Assembly: GCA_023634235.1 (NCBI GenBank)
Contig: JAMKCF010000008.1
Coordinates: 19,311,000 to 19,374,999, forward strand
Direction of reading: 5' to 3'
Source of the DNA: Pisaster brevispinus
Taxonomy: Eukaryota; Echinodermata; Asteroidea; Forcipulatida; Asteriidae
Length of the DNA: 64,000 nt
Shown here: one piece after another, positions 23,501-31,661 of the stretch
Layout of the letters: each line of letters opens with the position of its first letter
Position numbering within the stretch: the first letter of the stretch is position 1
Position numbers and translations under genes: made by a program
The notes under the pieces: model-generated
Database searches by the model: none
Told to the model about the DNA's origin: nothing
The model's input: the letters and a program-made list of their open reading frames with translations, nothing else

Positions 23501-25202
23501 GCCCCCTGTAATGGACAGGACTCTGACATGAGACATTCACCGAAACCGCATTCAGTGGGCCTTTAGTTACACTACAGGCTTTATCGACAAATGTCAATGT
23601 CACTTAGTGCTTTGCTAACCGGTAAGGCTCTTGAAGTTTATTCATGCTTGTCAGTAGAGCAGGCGAGTGATTATGAAGAAGTGAAAACTTCGTTGTTGCA
23701 TAGATTCCAACTTACGGAAGAAGGTTTTAGGTTAAAGTTCAGGAATACCAACCCTGTTATTTTTTATGAATTAAAAGTGTTTTAAAATACTGCTGATTTT
23801 AAACTTGCTTTGTGTGATGAAGTGCCTTTTTGTGCAGAGGTAGTGATGAAAATGTTTGTAAATAAAATAATGAAATTTTTTGGCGGTTGTTTTAGTGGCA
23901 CTGTGCCACAAAATGTACATGATCATGATGTCTACATCACATTAAATCATAACTTATCTCACGACGAGGCAAGGCGGATGAGGTCAAGTTTTATGATGAA
24001 ATGCCCATCTTTATAATATTTTTTTTATTATAAAATTATATCAAAATGTGCAGATAAAGTCTTAAAAACTAAAAACAGGGGACCAGTCTAGACTATTCTT
24101 TATTGTCTTTTGCTGAGTATATAGCTAGCCCTGGTAGGACATCAGTGCCACTGCACTGACGTCCTGGGTATAAAGCTTCTCTACAATGCGAACCAATTTT
24201 TGACTAATGTTTTTTCATAATTTTACCTGATTTAAGAAGTTGAAATTCTGTTGATATATTCTTCATGGCCATAACTACACTTAAAAAAATAACAAATATA
24301 TTCATGGATGCTATTATTCCAGAAAATAAATCGCACATCCACGCTAACGTTTTAAACATCGTGTACCGATTGACGAGTAAGCACGTGTGCGCATGTGCGA
24401 AATGCATAGCGGCTCCATCGACTTCCGGGTCAACGCGCCTTGTAGCGCGAACGAATGTAGTCTAGGTGCAAGACTTTGTTTTGATTATTCCCAGCGAGAT
24501 GGCACTATCATTTGCAGGCGGGTTCGTGGATGATAGCGCCCTCTCGCGGGAAAAATCATGACAAATTAAAGCAAGAGGAATCTTGCACCAGACTAGAACA
24601 AGTGTGACGAACTTGCTATGGGCGCGCTTGCGTGTGAGTATTCATAAACGGAGTCTGAACAGAAAGTTACAGAGGAGACGTCAATTTCCATTTTATTTTC
24701 ACAAATAATGTCATCCAAGGATAAAATCAACAATTCTGAACCCAGCAGGCTGATAGTTCAGGACACCAGGAATATGTGGGAAAAGCTTCAGCTTCACCAA
24801 TAAGGTAAAAATATGAAAAAATGTTGGTATAAAATTTTTTCGCATTGGTACGTGAGCTTTATACCCTGGACTCCGTCGCGTTGTATGCAAAGGAGGAGTC
24901 CAACCTGGGCTAAGTATATAGCCATGATACTAATAATACTGTTGATAGTTAAGTATAGTTAGAAGTCTAGATAAGCTGACTAATTTTAAAACTGAACTAA
25001 CTAAACTAAACAAATTAGAGTAGTTCTGATCAAAATTGTTTAACGATAGGTGGCGCTGTATTAAACAATAACAAAAGGTTTTGGGGCTTACCCGCACACT
25101 TTGGTCTGTGGAGCAAGTTGCAATTCGACGTCCATAAAAATCATACGCTACATCGTGAATGAGATCTTTATGCTCCGCAGCAATACTCTTTGCAACGAAC
25201 AT
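5373..25202 (-). CDS. SEH1L: SEH1 nucleoporin (WD40), complete gene, 12 coding exons
   Basis: Member of the Y (Nup107-160) complex of the nuclear pore and of GATOR2, which relays amino-acid signals to TORC1 (family knowledge). Exons joined on the minus strand: 25092-25202, 20682-20732, 19133-19238, 18052-18092, 17769-17849, 14736-14813, 13587-13639, 12810-12902, 11847-11993, 9708-9783, 6664-6742, 5373-5566. Every junction has AG/GT borders and the frame stays open, giving 1110 nt (369 aa; human SEH1L is about 360 aa). The N-terminus [18 protein letters not shown] and the internal GQSHWIKR and [16 protein letters not shown] blocks match SEH1 closely. Six WD blades cover roughly residues 10-305; a glutamine-rich tail follows. 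The ATG at 25200-25202 fits the family start. The gene is expanded to about 20 kb by repeat-rich introns. Identification is very secure; exon borders were read by eye. Confidence 0.95.
5731..6079. repeat. 65-bp tandem repeat inside a foldback element (SEH1 intron 11)
   Basis: Four near-identical 65-bp units (GAGCTTAGTCTTGGGATCC recurring at 5762, 5827, 5892, 5957). They are bounded by inverted ends: GGCCCTTTTCGAAA on the left and TTTGAAAAGGCCC on the right, with GCTTAGGCTTG facing CAAGCCTAAGC. Confidence 0.85.
6664..6742 (-). CDS. SEH1L: SEH1 coding exon 11 (residues 280-305)
   Basis: Encodes [20 protein letters not shown] then LVRLWK, WD blade 6. Acceptor tatgaacag|GTATGG; donor GGAAAG|gtaaac, phase 1. 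The acceptor lies about 110 bp from the 42-bp minisatellite. Confidence 0.96.
6845..7242. repeat. 42-bp minisatellite in SEH1 intron 10
   Basis: About nine copies of a 42-bp unit containing GGGAGAAGGGTCGACTCCGA and GAAGAACWGYTGTGGTCGCT. Because 42 is a multiple of 3, all frames stay open on both strands for up to 200 codons. These are not genes. Confidence 0.95.
7702..7830. mobile_element. Hairpin MITE, GTGTCCGAAACGGC family, copy 1
   Basis: Almost perfect palindrome of 129 bp: GCCGTGTCCGAAACGGC and CTTCGGCTACAGCTA on the left, mirrored by AGCCGAAGTCGCCGTTTCGG on the right. Flanked by TCA on both sides (7699-7701, 7831-7833), a possible 3-bp target duplication. It lies in SEH1 intron 10; copy 2 is at 33.0 kb. 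Confidence 0.88.
9010..9060 (+). repeat. Fragment of the GACCCTAGCAGAGTC repeat
   Basis: Reads TTTTGACCCTAGCAGAGTCT then TTCTCGAAGGCTAAATGACA, matching both arms of the palindrome at 58.0-58.2 kb. Related fragments lie at 11325-11372 and 11490-11530. Confidence 0.75.
9505..9660 (+). repeat. tRNA-derived SINE fragment
   Basis: tRNA-like head with A-box TCTAGTGGTTAAGAC and B-box GGGTTTGCATCCC, followed by a tail with GGCACTGACAC. The cloverleaf is imperfect, so it is treated as a SINE head rather than a working tRNA gene. It lies next to SEH1 exon 10. Confidence 0.65.
9708..9783 (-). CDS. SEH1L: SEH1 coding exon 10 (residues 254-279)
   Basis: The least conserved exon. Acceptor tgttgctag|GCGTGA and donor CAACAG|gtaggc. 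It encodes [15 protein letters not shown], aligning with FEIHIVAQFDNHNSQ of vertebrate SEH1. The exact frame fit (2 + 76 nt) and borders on both sides support it. Confidence 0.88.
10504..10735. repeat. Cluster of tRNA-like SINE heads
   Basis: Three tRNA-like units: minus strand 10504-10595 (B-box GGTTCAAGTCC, A-box TAGCTTAGTTAGAC), a minus partial at 10605-10660, and plus 10661-10735 (AGCTCAGTAGGTAGAG, GGTTCAAGTCCC). Inverted and partial copies indicate SINE debris in SEH1 intron 9. Confidence 0.7.
11038..11217. repeat. 22-bp minisatellite in SEH1 intron 9
   Basis: Eight copies of GATGACTGTGACTCRTGTCR plus CA. The unit is rich in GTGAC/GTCAC dyads. Chance minus-strand frames ([12 protein letters not shown]) come from it. 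Confidence 0.93.
11847..11993 (-). CDS. SEH1L: SEH1 coding exon 9 (residues 205-253)
   Basis: Encodes [20 protein letters not shown] and [19 protein letters not shown] blade 5. The acceptor ggatcttcgcag|AAAAAAG keeps frame with the split Arg codon; donor CTCAG|gtattt. Confidence 0.95.
12150..12400 (+). repeat. Dispersed repeat with SINE-like tail (SEH1 intron 8)
   Basis: The block ACGCACTACACTGTATAACA to GGTGAATTAGGTCAATA matches 38705-38805. It is followed by GGGTTTGTAGCCC and CTTGTGTCCTTGAGCAAGGC, a tail seen in tRNA-derived SINEs. Confidence 0.6.
12810..12902 (-). CDS. SEH1L: SEH1 coding exon 8 (residues 174-204)
   Basis: Encodes [20 protein letters not shown] then YEYKEND, the blade 4 outer strands, close to SEH1's [16 protein letters not shown](F/Y)EY. 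Acceptor ttttgtag|GGTCCA; donor GATAG|gtgagg. Confidence 0.95.
13587..13639 (-). CDS. SEH1L: SEH1 coding exon 7 (residues 157-173 plus 2 nt)
   Basis: Encodes [17 protein letters not shown], matching the conserved CSCISWNPS strand of blade 4. Acceptor ctcttccag|GAAGAG; donor CATCCAG|gtaagg, phase 2. Confidence 0.93.
14736..14813 (-). CDS. SEH1L: SEH1 coding exon 6 (residues 131-156)
   Basis: Encodes [20 protein letters not shown] then AIWSSQ, completing WD blade 3 (family: CSADGIVRIYEAPDVMNL). Acceptor tttacag|GCAATG; donor TCACAG|gtaaat. Confidence 0.95.
14920..15175. repeat. Repeat with histone-type stem-loop motif (SEH1 intron 5)
   Basis: Contains repeated CTACTC.GCAGCAGTAGA and AATARCAAGA units, the stem-loop AGTTCTTTTCAGAACT (15031-15046), and the end block ACACATGGTGTTATCGCAAA. 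It is related to the copies at 40.8/41.7 kb and 51.7 kb. Confidence 0.7.
15235..15362 (-). pseudogene. LINE reverse-transcriptase C-terminal fragment
   Basis: The minus strand encodes [20 protein letters not shown] then a stop, the typical tail downstream of the RT in CR1/jockey-like retrotransposons. Isolated fragment in SEH1 intron 5. Confidence 0.75.
15425..15512 (-). repeat. tRNA-derived SINE head
   Basis: The minus strand reads GGTGGCTAGTGGGTAAAGCG (A-box region) and CTGGTTCGATTCCCAG (B-box/T-arm). Flanking TGACACTTGTGCCTG resembles the SINE tail. Not a clean cloverleaf. Confidence 0.65.
16655..16885. repeat. 17-bp minisatellite of CRE sites in SEH1 intron 5
   Basis: Fourteen head-to-tail copies of TGACGTCACATGAGTGA. 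Thirteen carry a perfect TGACGTCA palindrome (the CREB/ATF consensus); the copy at 16740 reads TAACGTCA. Exactly regular spacing of 17 bp. Confidence 0.97.
16895..17265. repeat. Direct duplication of about 150 bp
   Basis: AAAGCACCAGAGAAGGGTTT, poly-T, CAATTAAAA, AACTCAATTTCCT, and AAGATCACTTG occur in the same order at 16898-17040 and 17112-17265. Both diverged. SEH1 intron 5. Confidence 0.85.
17390..17515 (+). repeat. Dispersed repeat, GGAGTTTCATCTTTGAGAGG family
   Basis: Core TCTATGGGAAACTTTTGAA and GGGGCACCAAGGCCAAGACC. Other copies are at 28890-29040, 46873-46960, 49478-49610 and 54225-54362, all in plus orientation. No coding capacity. Confidence 0.85.
17769..17849 (-). CDS. SEH1L: SEH1 coding exon 5 (residues 104-130)
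   Basis: Encodes [18 protein letters not shown] then SPRHLGLQL, the first strands of WD blade 3. Acceptor ttcttcag|ATCAAG; donor CAGTTG|gtaaga, phase 0. Confidence 0.95.
18052..18092 (-). CDS. SEH1L: SEH1 coding exon 4 (residues 90-103)
   Basis: A 41-nt micro-exon encoding [14 protein letters not shown], the blade 2-3 linker that ends in the conserved GQSHW. Acceptor ttttttcag|TCGGTG; donor CATTGG|gtaagt. Confidence 0.94.
18740..18832 (-). repeat. tRNA-derived SINE head
   Basis: The minus strand reads GCCGGATAGCTCAGTTGGTA, GAGCATCAGC and CAGGTTCAAATCCTG, so A- and B-boxes are near consensus. The flanking AAAATTGACTGGAGC is shared with the 10.5 kb and 19.05 kb copies, showing a dispersed family. 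Confidence 0.75.
19133..19238 (-). CDS. SEH1L: SEH1 coding exon 3 (residues 55-89)
   Basis: Encodes [19 protein letters not shown] then [15 protein letters not shown], which is WD blade 2 and nearly identical to vertebrate SEH1. Acceptor tatcacag|CATCAC; donor ATCG|gtaagt, phase 1. Confidence 0.96.
19480..19540 (+). pseudogene. LINE ORF2 C-terminal remnant
   Basis: Encodes [20 protein letters not shown] then a stop, the usual end of jockey/CR1-type RT proteins. Immediately upstream of the pogo-like element. Confidence 0.6.
19593..20329. mobile_element. Non-autonomous pogo/Tigger-like DNA transposon in SEH1 intron 2
   Basis: Perfect 22-bp terminal inverted repeats starting CAGTCGACTCTCGTTAAT, flanked by TA on both sides (19591-19592, 20330-20331). 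Internal copies of CCTCGTATTATCC-like motifs occur. No transposase frame. The TIR start CAGT.GACTCTCG and TA target fit pogo-like elements (family assignment inferred). Confidence 0.9.
20443..20690. repeat. Local repeats duplicating SEH1 exon 2 donor region
   Basis: GGTTGTTTTATTGAC followed by TCTTACCTTCCAG occurs at 20511-20541 and again at 20658-20688, 147 bp apart. A third related start ACTTACCATCCAGTATGACC lies at about 20443. The second copy contains the real exon 2 end and donor. Confidence 0.85.
20682..20732 (-). CDS. SEH1L: SEH1 coding exon 2 (residues 38-54)
   Basis: A 51-nt micro-exon, acceptor ttggtgcag|GTATGG and donor TGGAAG|gtaaga, encoding [17 protein letters not shown]. It closes WD blade 1, matching the VWD..(S/G)DW.C..SWK segment of SEH1. 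Its 3' end and donor lie inside a local duplication (see findings). Confidence 0.93.
21344..22204 (+). mobile_element. PIF/Harbinger-type element, copy 1, in SEH1 intron 1
   Basis: 861 bp bounded by inverted ends AGCCCTTTTCACACGA and TCGTGTGAAAAGGGCT, flanked by TTC and TTG (decayed TTA). Many internal repeats of TTTCACACGA and CGCAAGGAAT. It holds the Myb/SANT-like frame at 21621-21887. The second copy at 55.6-56.5 kb keeps a perfect TTA duplication, the Harbinger hallmark. Confidence 0.9.
21621..21887 (+). CDS. Myb/SANT-like DNA-binding ORF of the Harbinger-type element
   Basis: 88-codon frame from ATG to TAA. A Lys/Ser-rich start ([19 protein letters not shown]) could act as a nuclear signal, followed by [15 protein letters not shown] and [13 protein letters not shown], the first and third helices of a trihelix/Myb-SANT fold. 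PIF/Harbinger transposons encode such a protein beside the DDE nuclease, so this is probably the N-terminal exon of that gene kept in a non-autonomous element. No transposase is present. Expression is unknown; it lies antisense in SEH1 intron 1. Confidence 0.55.
   Translation: MADTHEDVGESIHNTMPVISSKKRPAKTSTKDKSKKAKKSWCYEETIALINIMEKETTQSKMDGLTQNGHVWREIADEVANGRNGNGV
23580..23785 (+). pseudogene. Ty3/gypsy-type Gag fragment
   Basis: Encodes [20 protein letters not shown] and [20 protein letters not shown], the retrotransposon Gag/SCAN-like segment typical of metazoan gypsy elements. It then stops. No LTR or pol was seen nearby; it is an isolated relic in SEH1 intron 1. Confidence 0.75.
24458..24600. 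mobile_element. Foldback MITE in SEH1 intron 1
   Basis: Left end TAGTCTAGGTGCAAGA faces right end TCTTGCACCAGACTAGA. Inner arms also pair (GGCACTATCAT with ATGATAGCGCC). Confidence 0.8.
25092..25202 (-). CDS. SEH1L: SEH1 coding exon 1 (residues 1-37)
   Basis: Carries the start ATG (25200-25202) and the first half of WD blade 1, ending in [10 protein letters not shown]. The donor is CGG|gtaagc, phase 0. An upstream in-frame TTG extension is not needed, because the family starts at MFVA. Confidence 0.95.
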
Positions 25203-26620
25203 CTTAATATTTGCCGCTAAAAACAAAGTTCAGATTTGTATCTTAATCAGGAAATTGCCAGTTGAAGTCCAACAAACGAAGTAAAGAAAAGAAAGTTACG
25301 TCGCATGATGAATTGAACCGCGCTGTGTGAAATAAAAGATCCTGGGGTGGTGCCCTGCACTGCTCAATTCGTATTTGGTATTCGAGAGGTCCAGATACGA
25401 TACAGCCGGTTCAGAGGATCATTTTCCTAATTCTGACACTTGAGGGCGGTGTGACATTTTAGATGTCAATGACAGCGAGAGGGGCTTTAACAATCTTGTT
25501 CGTGTGCAGACAATTTCAATCGTAATTTGTCACATGTAACTGTGTGATTTCACACTCAAAAATTGTTATTATTGGATATCAAATGAGAGTTTCAGCAGTA
25601 AAAAGGTAAAGTATGTAAACTACTTTTAAAAGAATATGAATTAATTTAGTTTATTTGAGCTTTAAAATGATACCCCTCTCTCCAGTCCAGGATCAGGATT
25701 AACAAAACCAATTTCTTTTCTTGACGTTGTTTAACTTTATTAATTGATATATATGGTTCCTTCCTCTGTGGTTCAATTCAACTGATATTTTGGCAATTAA
25801 AGAGCAGTGTGCTTAAATAAGGCCCCAAATAAGTATAAATTAGAATAGGTTAGACATGTTGAAACCTGGTGGGGATTGCCATTGGCATTGATTGAATGGT
25901 TGAAGTATTGTAAAACAGTGTACACTGTAGTGTAAGTAAGGGTACCTTGGCCTTACTTGGGTTTGGGGAAGGATACAATAGCAGGACTGAGGCCTGTCAA
26001 CTAGCTGACCTAGCTGGACAGAAATAGCCGGGGAAGAGAAAGGAGGGAAGGTAGGGAATGAGATTGTTTTGCTGAAGGTAGACACCATCATCTCTAGTCT
26101 AGACGATTTCACTATTTAGGTATTTTAATAAGAAGCCATTGTGTATGTTATTGTCATTTATTTTTCTACCTTGTGCCCTTTTAAACCTTTAGCCACCCAA
26201 ATGCCCCTATCCTCTTTGCCGAAATGAACGATTCAGAAGAACTGAAGGTCATGGGCCCAAATAACAGTGGGAGATCTTTAAGACAATAGTGGGCGTCCCA
26301 TTCACCAGTCCGTTTGTAATTTTTCGTTGCTAAGAACAATGGAAAAGGGCCATTGAGTGGGACGCCTGCTTAAAGTCTCCCATTGCTTGTCACTGGGTCA
26401 GGCATACCCACCTTAACTAAGCCCAATCAATTTGGTGCTTGGAGTGACATAGGAGAGGAGGATATCGGAGGATTGAGGTCACTTCGTATCTCTTTTAACC
26501 AGGATTCTTTAGATTGTACTTGATCAAAAACCTGAATAATTTTTTGTATATTTCCTCAAGGTTGCTCAACAGATGACCATGCACTATCATCTGTGAGGTA
26601 TCAAAAGATGAGCCCCTACG
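25203..26620. promoter_or_regulatory. Divergent upstream gap between SEH1 and NEURL2
   Basis: The 1.4 kb between the two divergent start codons must hold the SEH1 promoter and probably that of NEURL2. No TATA box or clear CpG cluster could be assigned. It also contains a foldback repeat near 26266-26390, and a pyrimidine-AG acceptor-like tract just before 26560 that could mark a 5' non-coding NEURL2 exon. The promoter role is inferred from position only. Confidence 0.4.
26266..26390. mobile_element. Foldback MITE upstream of NEURL2
   Basis: AGTGGGAGATCTTTAAG and GGGCGTCCCATTC on the left pair with GAGTGGGACGCC and CTTAAAGTCTCCCATTG on the right. It lies about 230 bp before the NEURL2 start. 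Confidence 0.75.
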
Positions 26621-27383
26621 ATGCCTCTGGTACGTTTCCATGAGAACCGTGGTGTCAACATTGAGCTTCGCAATGACAACCAGGTTGCCCGACGCTCGGC
26701 CAGCTTTGCAAATGCCATAACATTCACAGACAGACCCCTGAAACCAGGGGAGCTATTCTTGGTAGAGATCGAAGAGCAGGAACCCGGCTGGAGTGGTCAC
26801 CTACGATGTGGTCTAACCCAGCATCACCCCGCCTCCTTGAAAGTTAACAGACACGGGGACGGAATCTCGGAGCTGACGTCACGTTTTGCGGAGTTTCCTA
26901 TTGATAGGCAGCGGGTCAGCTCGGCGCCCACAATCCCCCAGTACTCCATGCCCGACCTGACCAACATGGGAAAGTCGTGGATTTATGCCATCACGAAATA
27001 CCACAATAAGGTTCAGGAAGACAGACAGGGGTCACCTGAACTGGGAACCATCGTCAAGAGCGACTTTATAAAAGACAGCGGAAATGTGCTAAAGATTGGC
27101 TGTTCAGAGATCCCGAAACACTGCCTAGTGCATGACTTCATAGCCCTGGACATTGAGGCTGGTCTTATATCGGGCAAACAGCAGTACTTTGCAACGTCCG
27201 TAGGGAGTCGGATCGGAGTGACGTATAACATTATTGGTTGCACGGCTTATATGCATTTTATTATTAACGGGGAGGATCAAGGTGCTTCGATAATGGAAGA
27301 TGCCAAACCAAACTGTCCGTTCTATGGCATTGTAGACGTGTATGGCACATCAAAACAAGTCCGGCTTGTGCAACTCGTTTATG
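26621..27383 (+). CDS. NEURL2: NEURL2 exon 1 (NHR domain, residues 1-254)
   Basis: Single long exon with the whole Neuralized homology repeat. The donor is TTTATG|gtaacg immediately after VQLVY, exactly where the family passes to the SOCS box. GC content and codon use stand out from the AT-rich flanks. Confidence 0.94.
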
Positions 27384-27950
27384 GTAACGAAAATTCTTCT
27401 GTTCAGTATTAATGCTTTACATTTCTTTTGTGTCTATTCACTTGAAAATTTGTTTGTTTAGCCTGCAGTGTTGTAACCAGAAGGAGTGGGGGTGTGGGGG
27501 GTACATGTAGGAAGCTTGGGACCCCCCCCTGCTCAGAACCTTTGCCACCCCCCCCATGAGATCGTAATCTATGAATATCAATTAGTGACTGTACGAGTTC
27601 CTCAATCCTTTGCCAAAAATAGTACTTTTATTAAAATCAGTCTGTGAAGTTTATAACTTAATCATAATAAATCGAAGGAACCGCGCACTCTTATAAAGTT
27701 CTTCAGGTGGAGCTGGTCGATAAGGCAATCATAATATCGAGTGATCATTTTTACAAATTGCAAAAGATAATTGAATGTGCAAGTGTTTTTACCCCCCTTG
27801 TTGACTTTCATTCATTGTCTGTTTCTCCTAGTTCCCAGCTTGCAAGAATGTTGCCGTGAATCGATCAGAACCAGGACTGCGTCTGAAGCATGCCTACGGC
27901 AGCTCCCTCTACCAAACAAGCTCAAGAGTTACCTACGCTACGAGCTGTGA
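26621..27950 (+). CDS. NEURL2: NEURL2 (Neuralized domain plus SOCS box), complete, 2 exons
   Basis: Substrate adaptor of a Cullin/Elongin ubiquitin ligase; in vertebrates (Ozz) it acts in muscle on beta-catenin and related targets (family knowledge). Exon 1 (26621-27383) holds the NHR domain: RFHENRGVNIELR, FLVEIEEQEPGWSGHLRCGL, PDLTNMGKSWIYAITKYHN, MHFIINGEDQGAS and VRLVQLVYG all match NEURL2. Exon 2 (27832-27950) adds a SOCS-box-like end (PSLQECCRESIR..LPLPNKLKSYL). Total 882 nt (293 aa; human about 285). An in-frame TGA 12 nt upstream of the ATG supports the start. Without splicing the frame would end at a chance TAA (27410-27412), losing the SOCS box. The gene is divergent from SEH1 and has one intron of 448 bp. 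Whether a 5' non-coding exon exists is unknown. Confidence 0.93.
27832..27950 (+). CDS. NEURL2: NEURL2 exon 2 (SOCS box, residues 255-293)
   Basis: Acceptor tgtttctcctag|TTCCCAGC. The joined frame reads VPSLQECCRESIRTR, then CLRQLPLPNKLKSYLRYEL and TGA (27948-27950). It aligns with the vertebrate PSLQ.LC...I....LHLPKELK.F.KYE end. Confidence 0.9.
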
Positions 27951-28589
27951 AGGAACCATCGACAATACGGGCAGCTCACAATACAGTGCACTCTCTACAG
28001 TTTACCCTGTAGAGGTTATTTTCCCCCAAAAGGGGTCAATCTATAAAAACCATACTTACAACTCAGCAAGGGCAGTTTTGGATCCTTAAATGGCAGACAT
28101 GAGTTTGACAAATTTTCAGCATCGTCACAAAAAAAACCCCCATCTTATGCCAGAAATGTTGCAAACCAGGAACGAACTCAAGCAATTTGGGTCATGTGGC
28201 TGGCGCTGCGATGACGACTTAAAAATTTGTTGATCTTTTCCCATGATCCACTTCGAAAATGGCCTCTCCTTGGCAAACTTTAGAGGGCGCACTGTATAAC
28301 GGATCACCCAAGTTATCTAAACACAGGTTTTTACTTAACCCATAAAATTCAGCTCGAGCTCATGCTAGATCTATCAAGTAACAAACCCTCGCATCGTAAA
28401 TGACTTACAGCAAATGCATAGACTTTATGAGATTTCAGGAATTTCTTGAAATCTTCTAGAGAGCCTGTTACATTTTCTTGAACACATTAATGCGATCACC
28501 AAAGGAAGAAAGAAATAGTTCACATTGTGTCCGAACCTGTAGTTTTGTATTTCCGGCCATGCTCAGAGTCTGTTAACCTCCGAGGGCCT

Positions 28590-28772
28590 AATTGTATAGA
28601 GCTGCTTAAAAGCAGTAAATATTGCTTAACAATTTTCTGCTAAGCAAAAAGGAGCAGGGTACCAGTCATAAACGTTACACGTGACTTGGTATTTTGGCTG
28701 GTAACCTTATTCTGGTAAGTTGTGCTGAGCTACTTTCTGTGCTTTAAGCAGCTCTATGAAACTGTGCCCTGG
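28590..28772. mobile_element. MITE, GCTGCTTAAGCAG family, copy 1
   Basis: Inverted ends AATTGTATAGAGCTGCTTAA / TTTAAGCAGCTCTATGAAA. Core GGTATTTTGGCTGGTAACCT. Further copies: 31662-31855, 36393-36580, 36742-36912, 51598-51875, 63915-64000 (cut by the window end); a decayed core lies at 17585-17650. Confidence 0.88.
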
Positions 28773-31661
28773 TCCCGGGGGTACTTTAAACACTTTGACC
28801 AAAAAACCTCACTGACTTCCTTTGTCGCATGCCCGCATTATATGGCTCTTTCACCTAGCATATGCAAAGTTACGATACAATAGTGTGAGGCCTGGAATTT
28901 CATCTTTGAGAGCGCAAGGCCATTTTCATTTTGCAAAGGGCACTTCCATTGGAAAATATTAAAGTCTATGGGAAACTTTTGAAGGGGCACCAAGGCCAAG
29001 ACCAGGGCAACAGAGGCCATGGCCTTTTTGTAATTTGGGGCCTGTTGCGTAACAATTGTTATTCAAGATGCACAGAGCAATCTTCATTTTTGAACTGAAA
29101 AACTCATACAAAATTTCTACTTTTTATCCTGTAGGCCAAGATGAAAACTGAAACCCCCAAAGCAAAATTCAAAATAGCTATCTGTGTACTTTTTAAAGGA
29201 ACTCCAATTCTATATTACGCATGATAATTTTTCTGTTGTAAAACGATTTCCGATTCATTGTTTTGTCCTCAGAAAGTCAGTAAGAATACTGTAGGTTTTT
29301 CCTGGTCATTTTCGGCAAAATCAGTGGTAAATTTAAACAACGCGGTTTTCTATTTCACACGAAATTGAAAGTTCCTCAAAACAGACATTAAATTTCACCT
29401 AGAGTGTAAGCACTTTTTCTTGTGTCATGCGATTGAACAGATAACCATTTAATTTCACATTCCACTCCAACAGCATTCAAATTCCCAGCAGGTTTTTGCA
29501 GAAATCTCTAGTTGCGCCCAGTCTGCTAAATTGAATGGCAACATCGCATGGCCTTAGTAAGTTTGATTTAAAATAATGCTATATAAATTTGTGTGTTTCA
29601 GAATGAAATTGAATGACAGCTTTTAGTTGAAGAGGCAAAATTGCTTTAATATGAATGCATGAAAGTGAAATTGGCTGCTGTTTAACTGAAAATGATTGGG
29701 AAACACTTCAATATAGCCTTAAAAAGCTCATGAAAGCTCCTACCAAGCCCTTGTCTCAATGAGATCTTCCTTCTTGTTTTTTAAAAGGTCAAATATCATG
29801 CCTGATTAACATATGGAGTTGGGGGGGGGGGGGGAATTTGGTTGAGAAAAACCAACCTTGTTCTAAAAAGTACCAAATGAGATGACTGTGGCAGTCCTCC
29901 CCCACCCCCAGTTCATCCTTTGGAGATCATTCTTTTCTGCATAATCATCACCATACGACCAAACATGGCTAATATTGTTGATTTTTTTTTAAACACAATT
30001 TTTGTCTTGTAAAAGTGTCTGAATAAATAATATGAAACCGAAACTTGTTTTTTTGTTTTCGAAACATAGATACTATGTTAATAACGTGGAAAACATTGGA
30101 AAATTTCAATTCGGATCATGACCTTTATTTGGACCTTTTTGTTTTGAGTGAAAGTAGGTCAGATCTTGCAGCTGGAAAAAGTCTTAAATAGAACTATCCA
30201 AATTTAAGGCCTTATAAAGCACTAATAAGTATTAAATTCAGTCATTTGAGGTCTTAAAAACATTGGCTAAAGCATGTAATGAAGAGAACCAAATAACACT
30301 GCATGTAAAAAAGTAACAAAATGTGAGCAGGTGTAGCTGTCTCTCTCCTGCTTTTATTCACTTATTTTTGGTCTTACATTTTGTGAAGTGTAGCATTGAA
30401 AGGGTCTTAAAAAAGTCGTAAATTTGACTTTTTAAAGTGTGAAGATACCCTGAGGTGTTTCTGGCCGATGAGGGCATTTCGGTACATGCTATTTGCGGTC
30501 GTTATGGTCTATAAAGGCTCAAGGATGGTAATTTGTTCATGTTTGAATCTTGAAACTAACTACAGAACAAAACATTGTAATTTTTCCTGAAAGCAGTAGC
30601 AACAACTGTTGCCGTCCTAAAATTTGTTATAAAGGATGGCTGCATTTTATAAGAAAATATATTTTGGAGGGGTTGAGGAAACCAGTTTGTCAACTTGCCG
30701 ACTACAAGACCCCAGCCCAAGCAGCACTCTCACTGAGGTTAATGAAGACCTTTCATGGGCTGAGAGTTGTGCGCATTGCTCGTGCAGGGATGTGATTTCT
30801 CTGTTTTTTCCCGGAAATCCGTTTTTTTTACCCCCCCCCAAAAAAAAATGTAAAAAAAAATAAAATAAAAATAAAAAATAAATATATTTTTTTTTTAAAT
30901 TAACACCATAAAAAGAATGAAGATAAAACCAAATAGAATGCACCAGAGTGTAGATTAGGGCTTTTAAAACAAAAGATAAATGCATGAAAGTAGGCTTCGA
31001 GCTCACAAGTTTTTCCCCTCACAAGCTTTCGCGCTTTGCGCTCACAGTTCAGGTGTTTTTTTTCAACAGCCTATCACATCCCTGCTTGTGGCATGTGCAC
31101 ATTACCATTGTTTAACCTCAGTATTGGTGGCTAATGCAAGGGGTCTGTAATCTCCACACTGCTTCTCGAATAACTGGCTTGCCTGCTAGGGAATCCCACT
31201 GTATTCAATTATGTCAAACCTTAGGGGCCATTCAGAATAGTCAATGTTTAAAAATTCAGATTTTCTTTTTTTCATTGAAATTTGTTTATCAGGAATTAAA
31301 TTGACAATCTTGGCCATCTGGGTACTTTTTCTTCTTCTTTTTCAATTGTTAATTTATAAACTTCTTTTACAATTATTCAGTTATTCCTTGTGACCCACCC
31401 ACCCACAATTTCGAAAAAGAAAAGAAAACAAAATTGTAATTGTTACCATTGACTCTTCTGAATGGCCCCTTACCTTCCTAGAAGGCTTAAAGGGAAAAGC
31501 ACAGATAGTCTGTAGAGTGACCGACTGTGAGTCTGACTGACTTTCTTCTTCTTGATTTGGTGCTTCATTTGCTGACTAAAGCTCAACAAACATGCTGACC
31601 AAGAAAACATTACAGGGGTAGGGGAGCTTCACGACCCCCCCCCCCCCCAACACCTGGGCTC

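Noticed and set aside
27384..27412. NEURL2 ending at the TAA in exon 1 readthrough
   Set aside because: A consensus donor after VQLVY and a matching SOCS-box exon downstream restore the family C-terminus.
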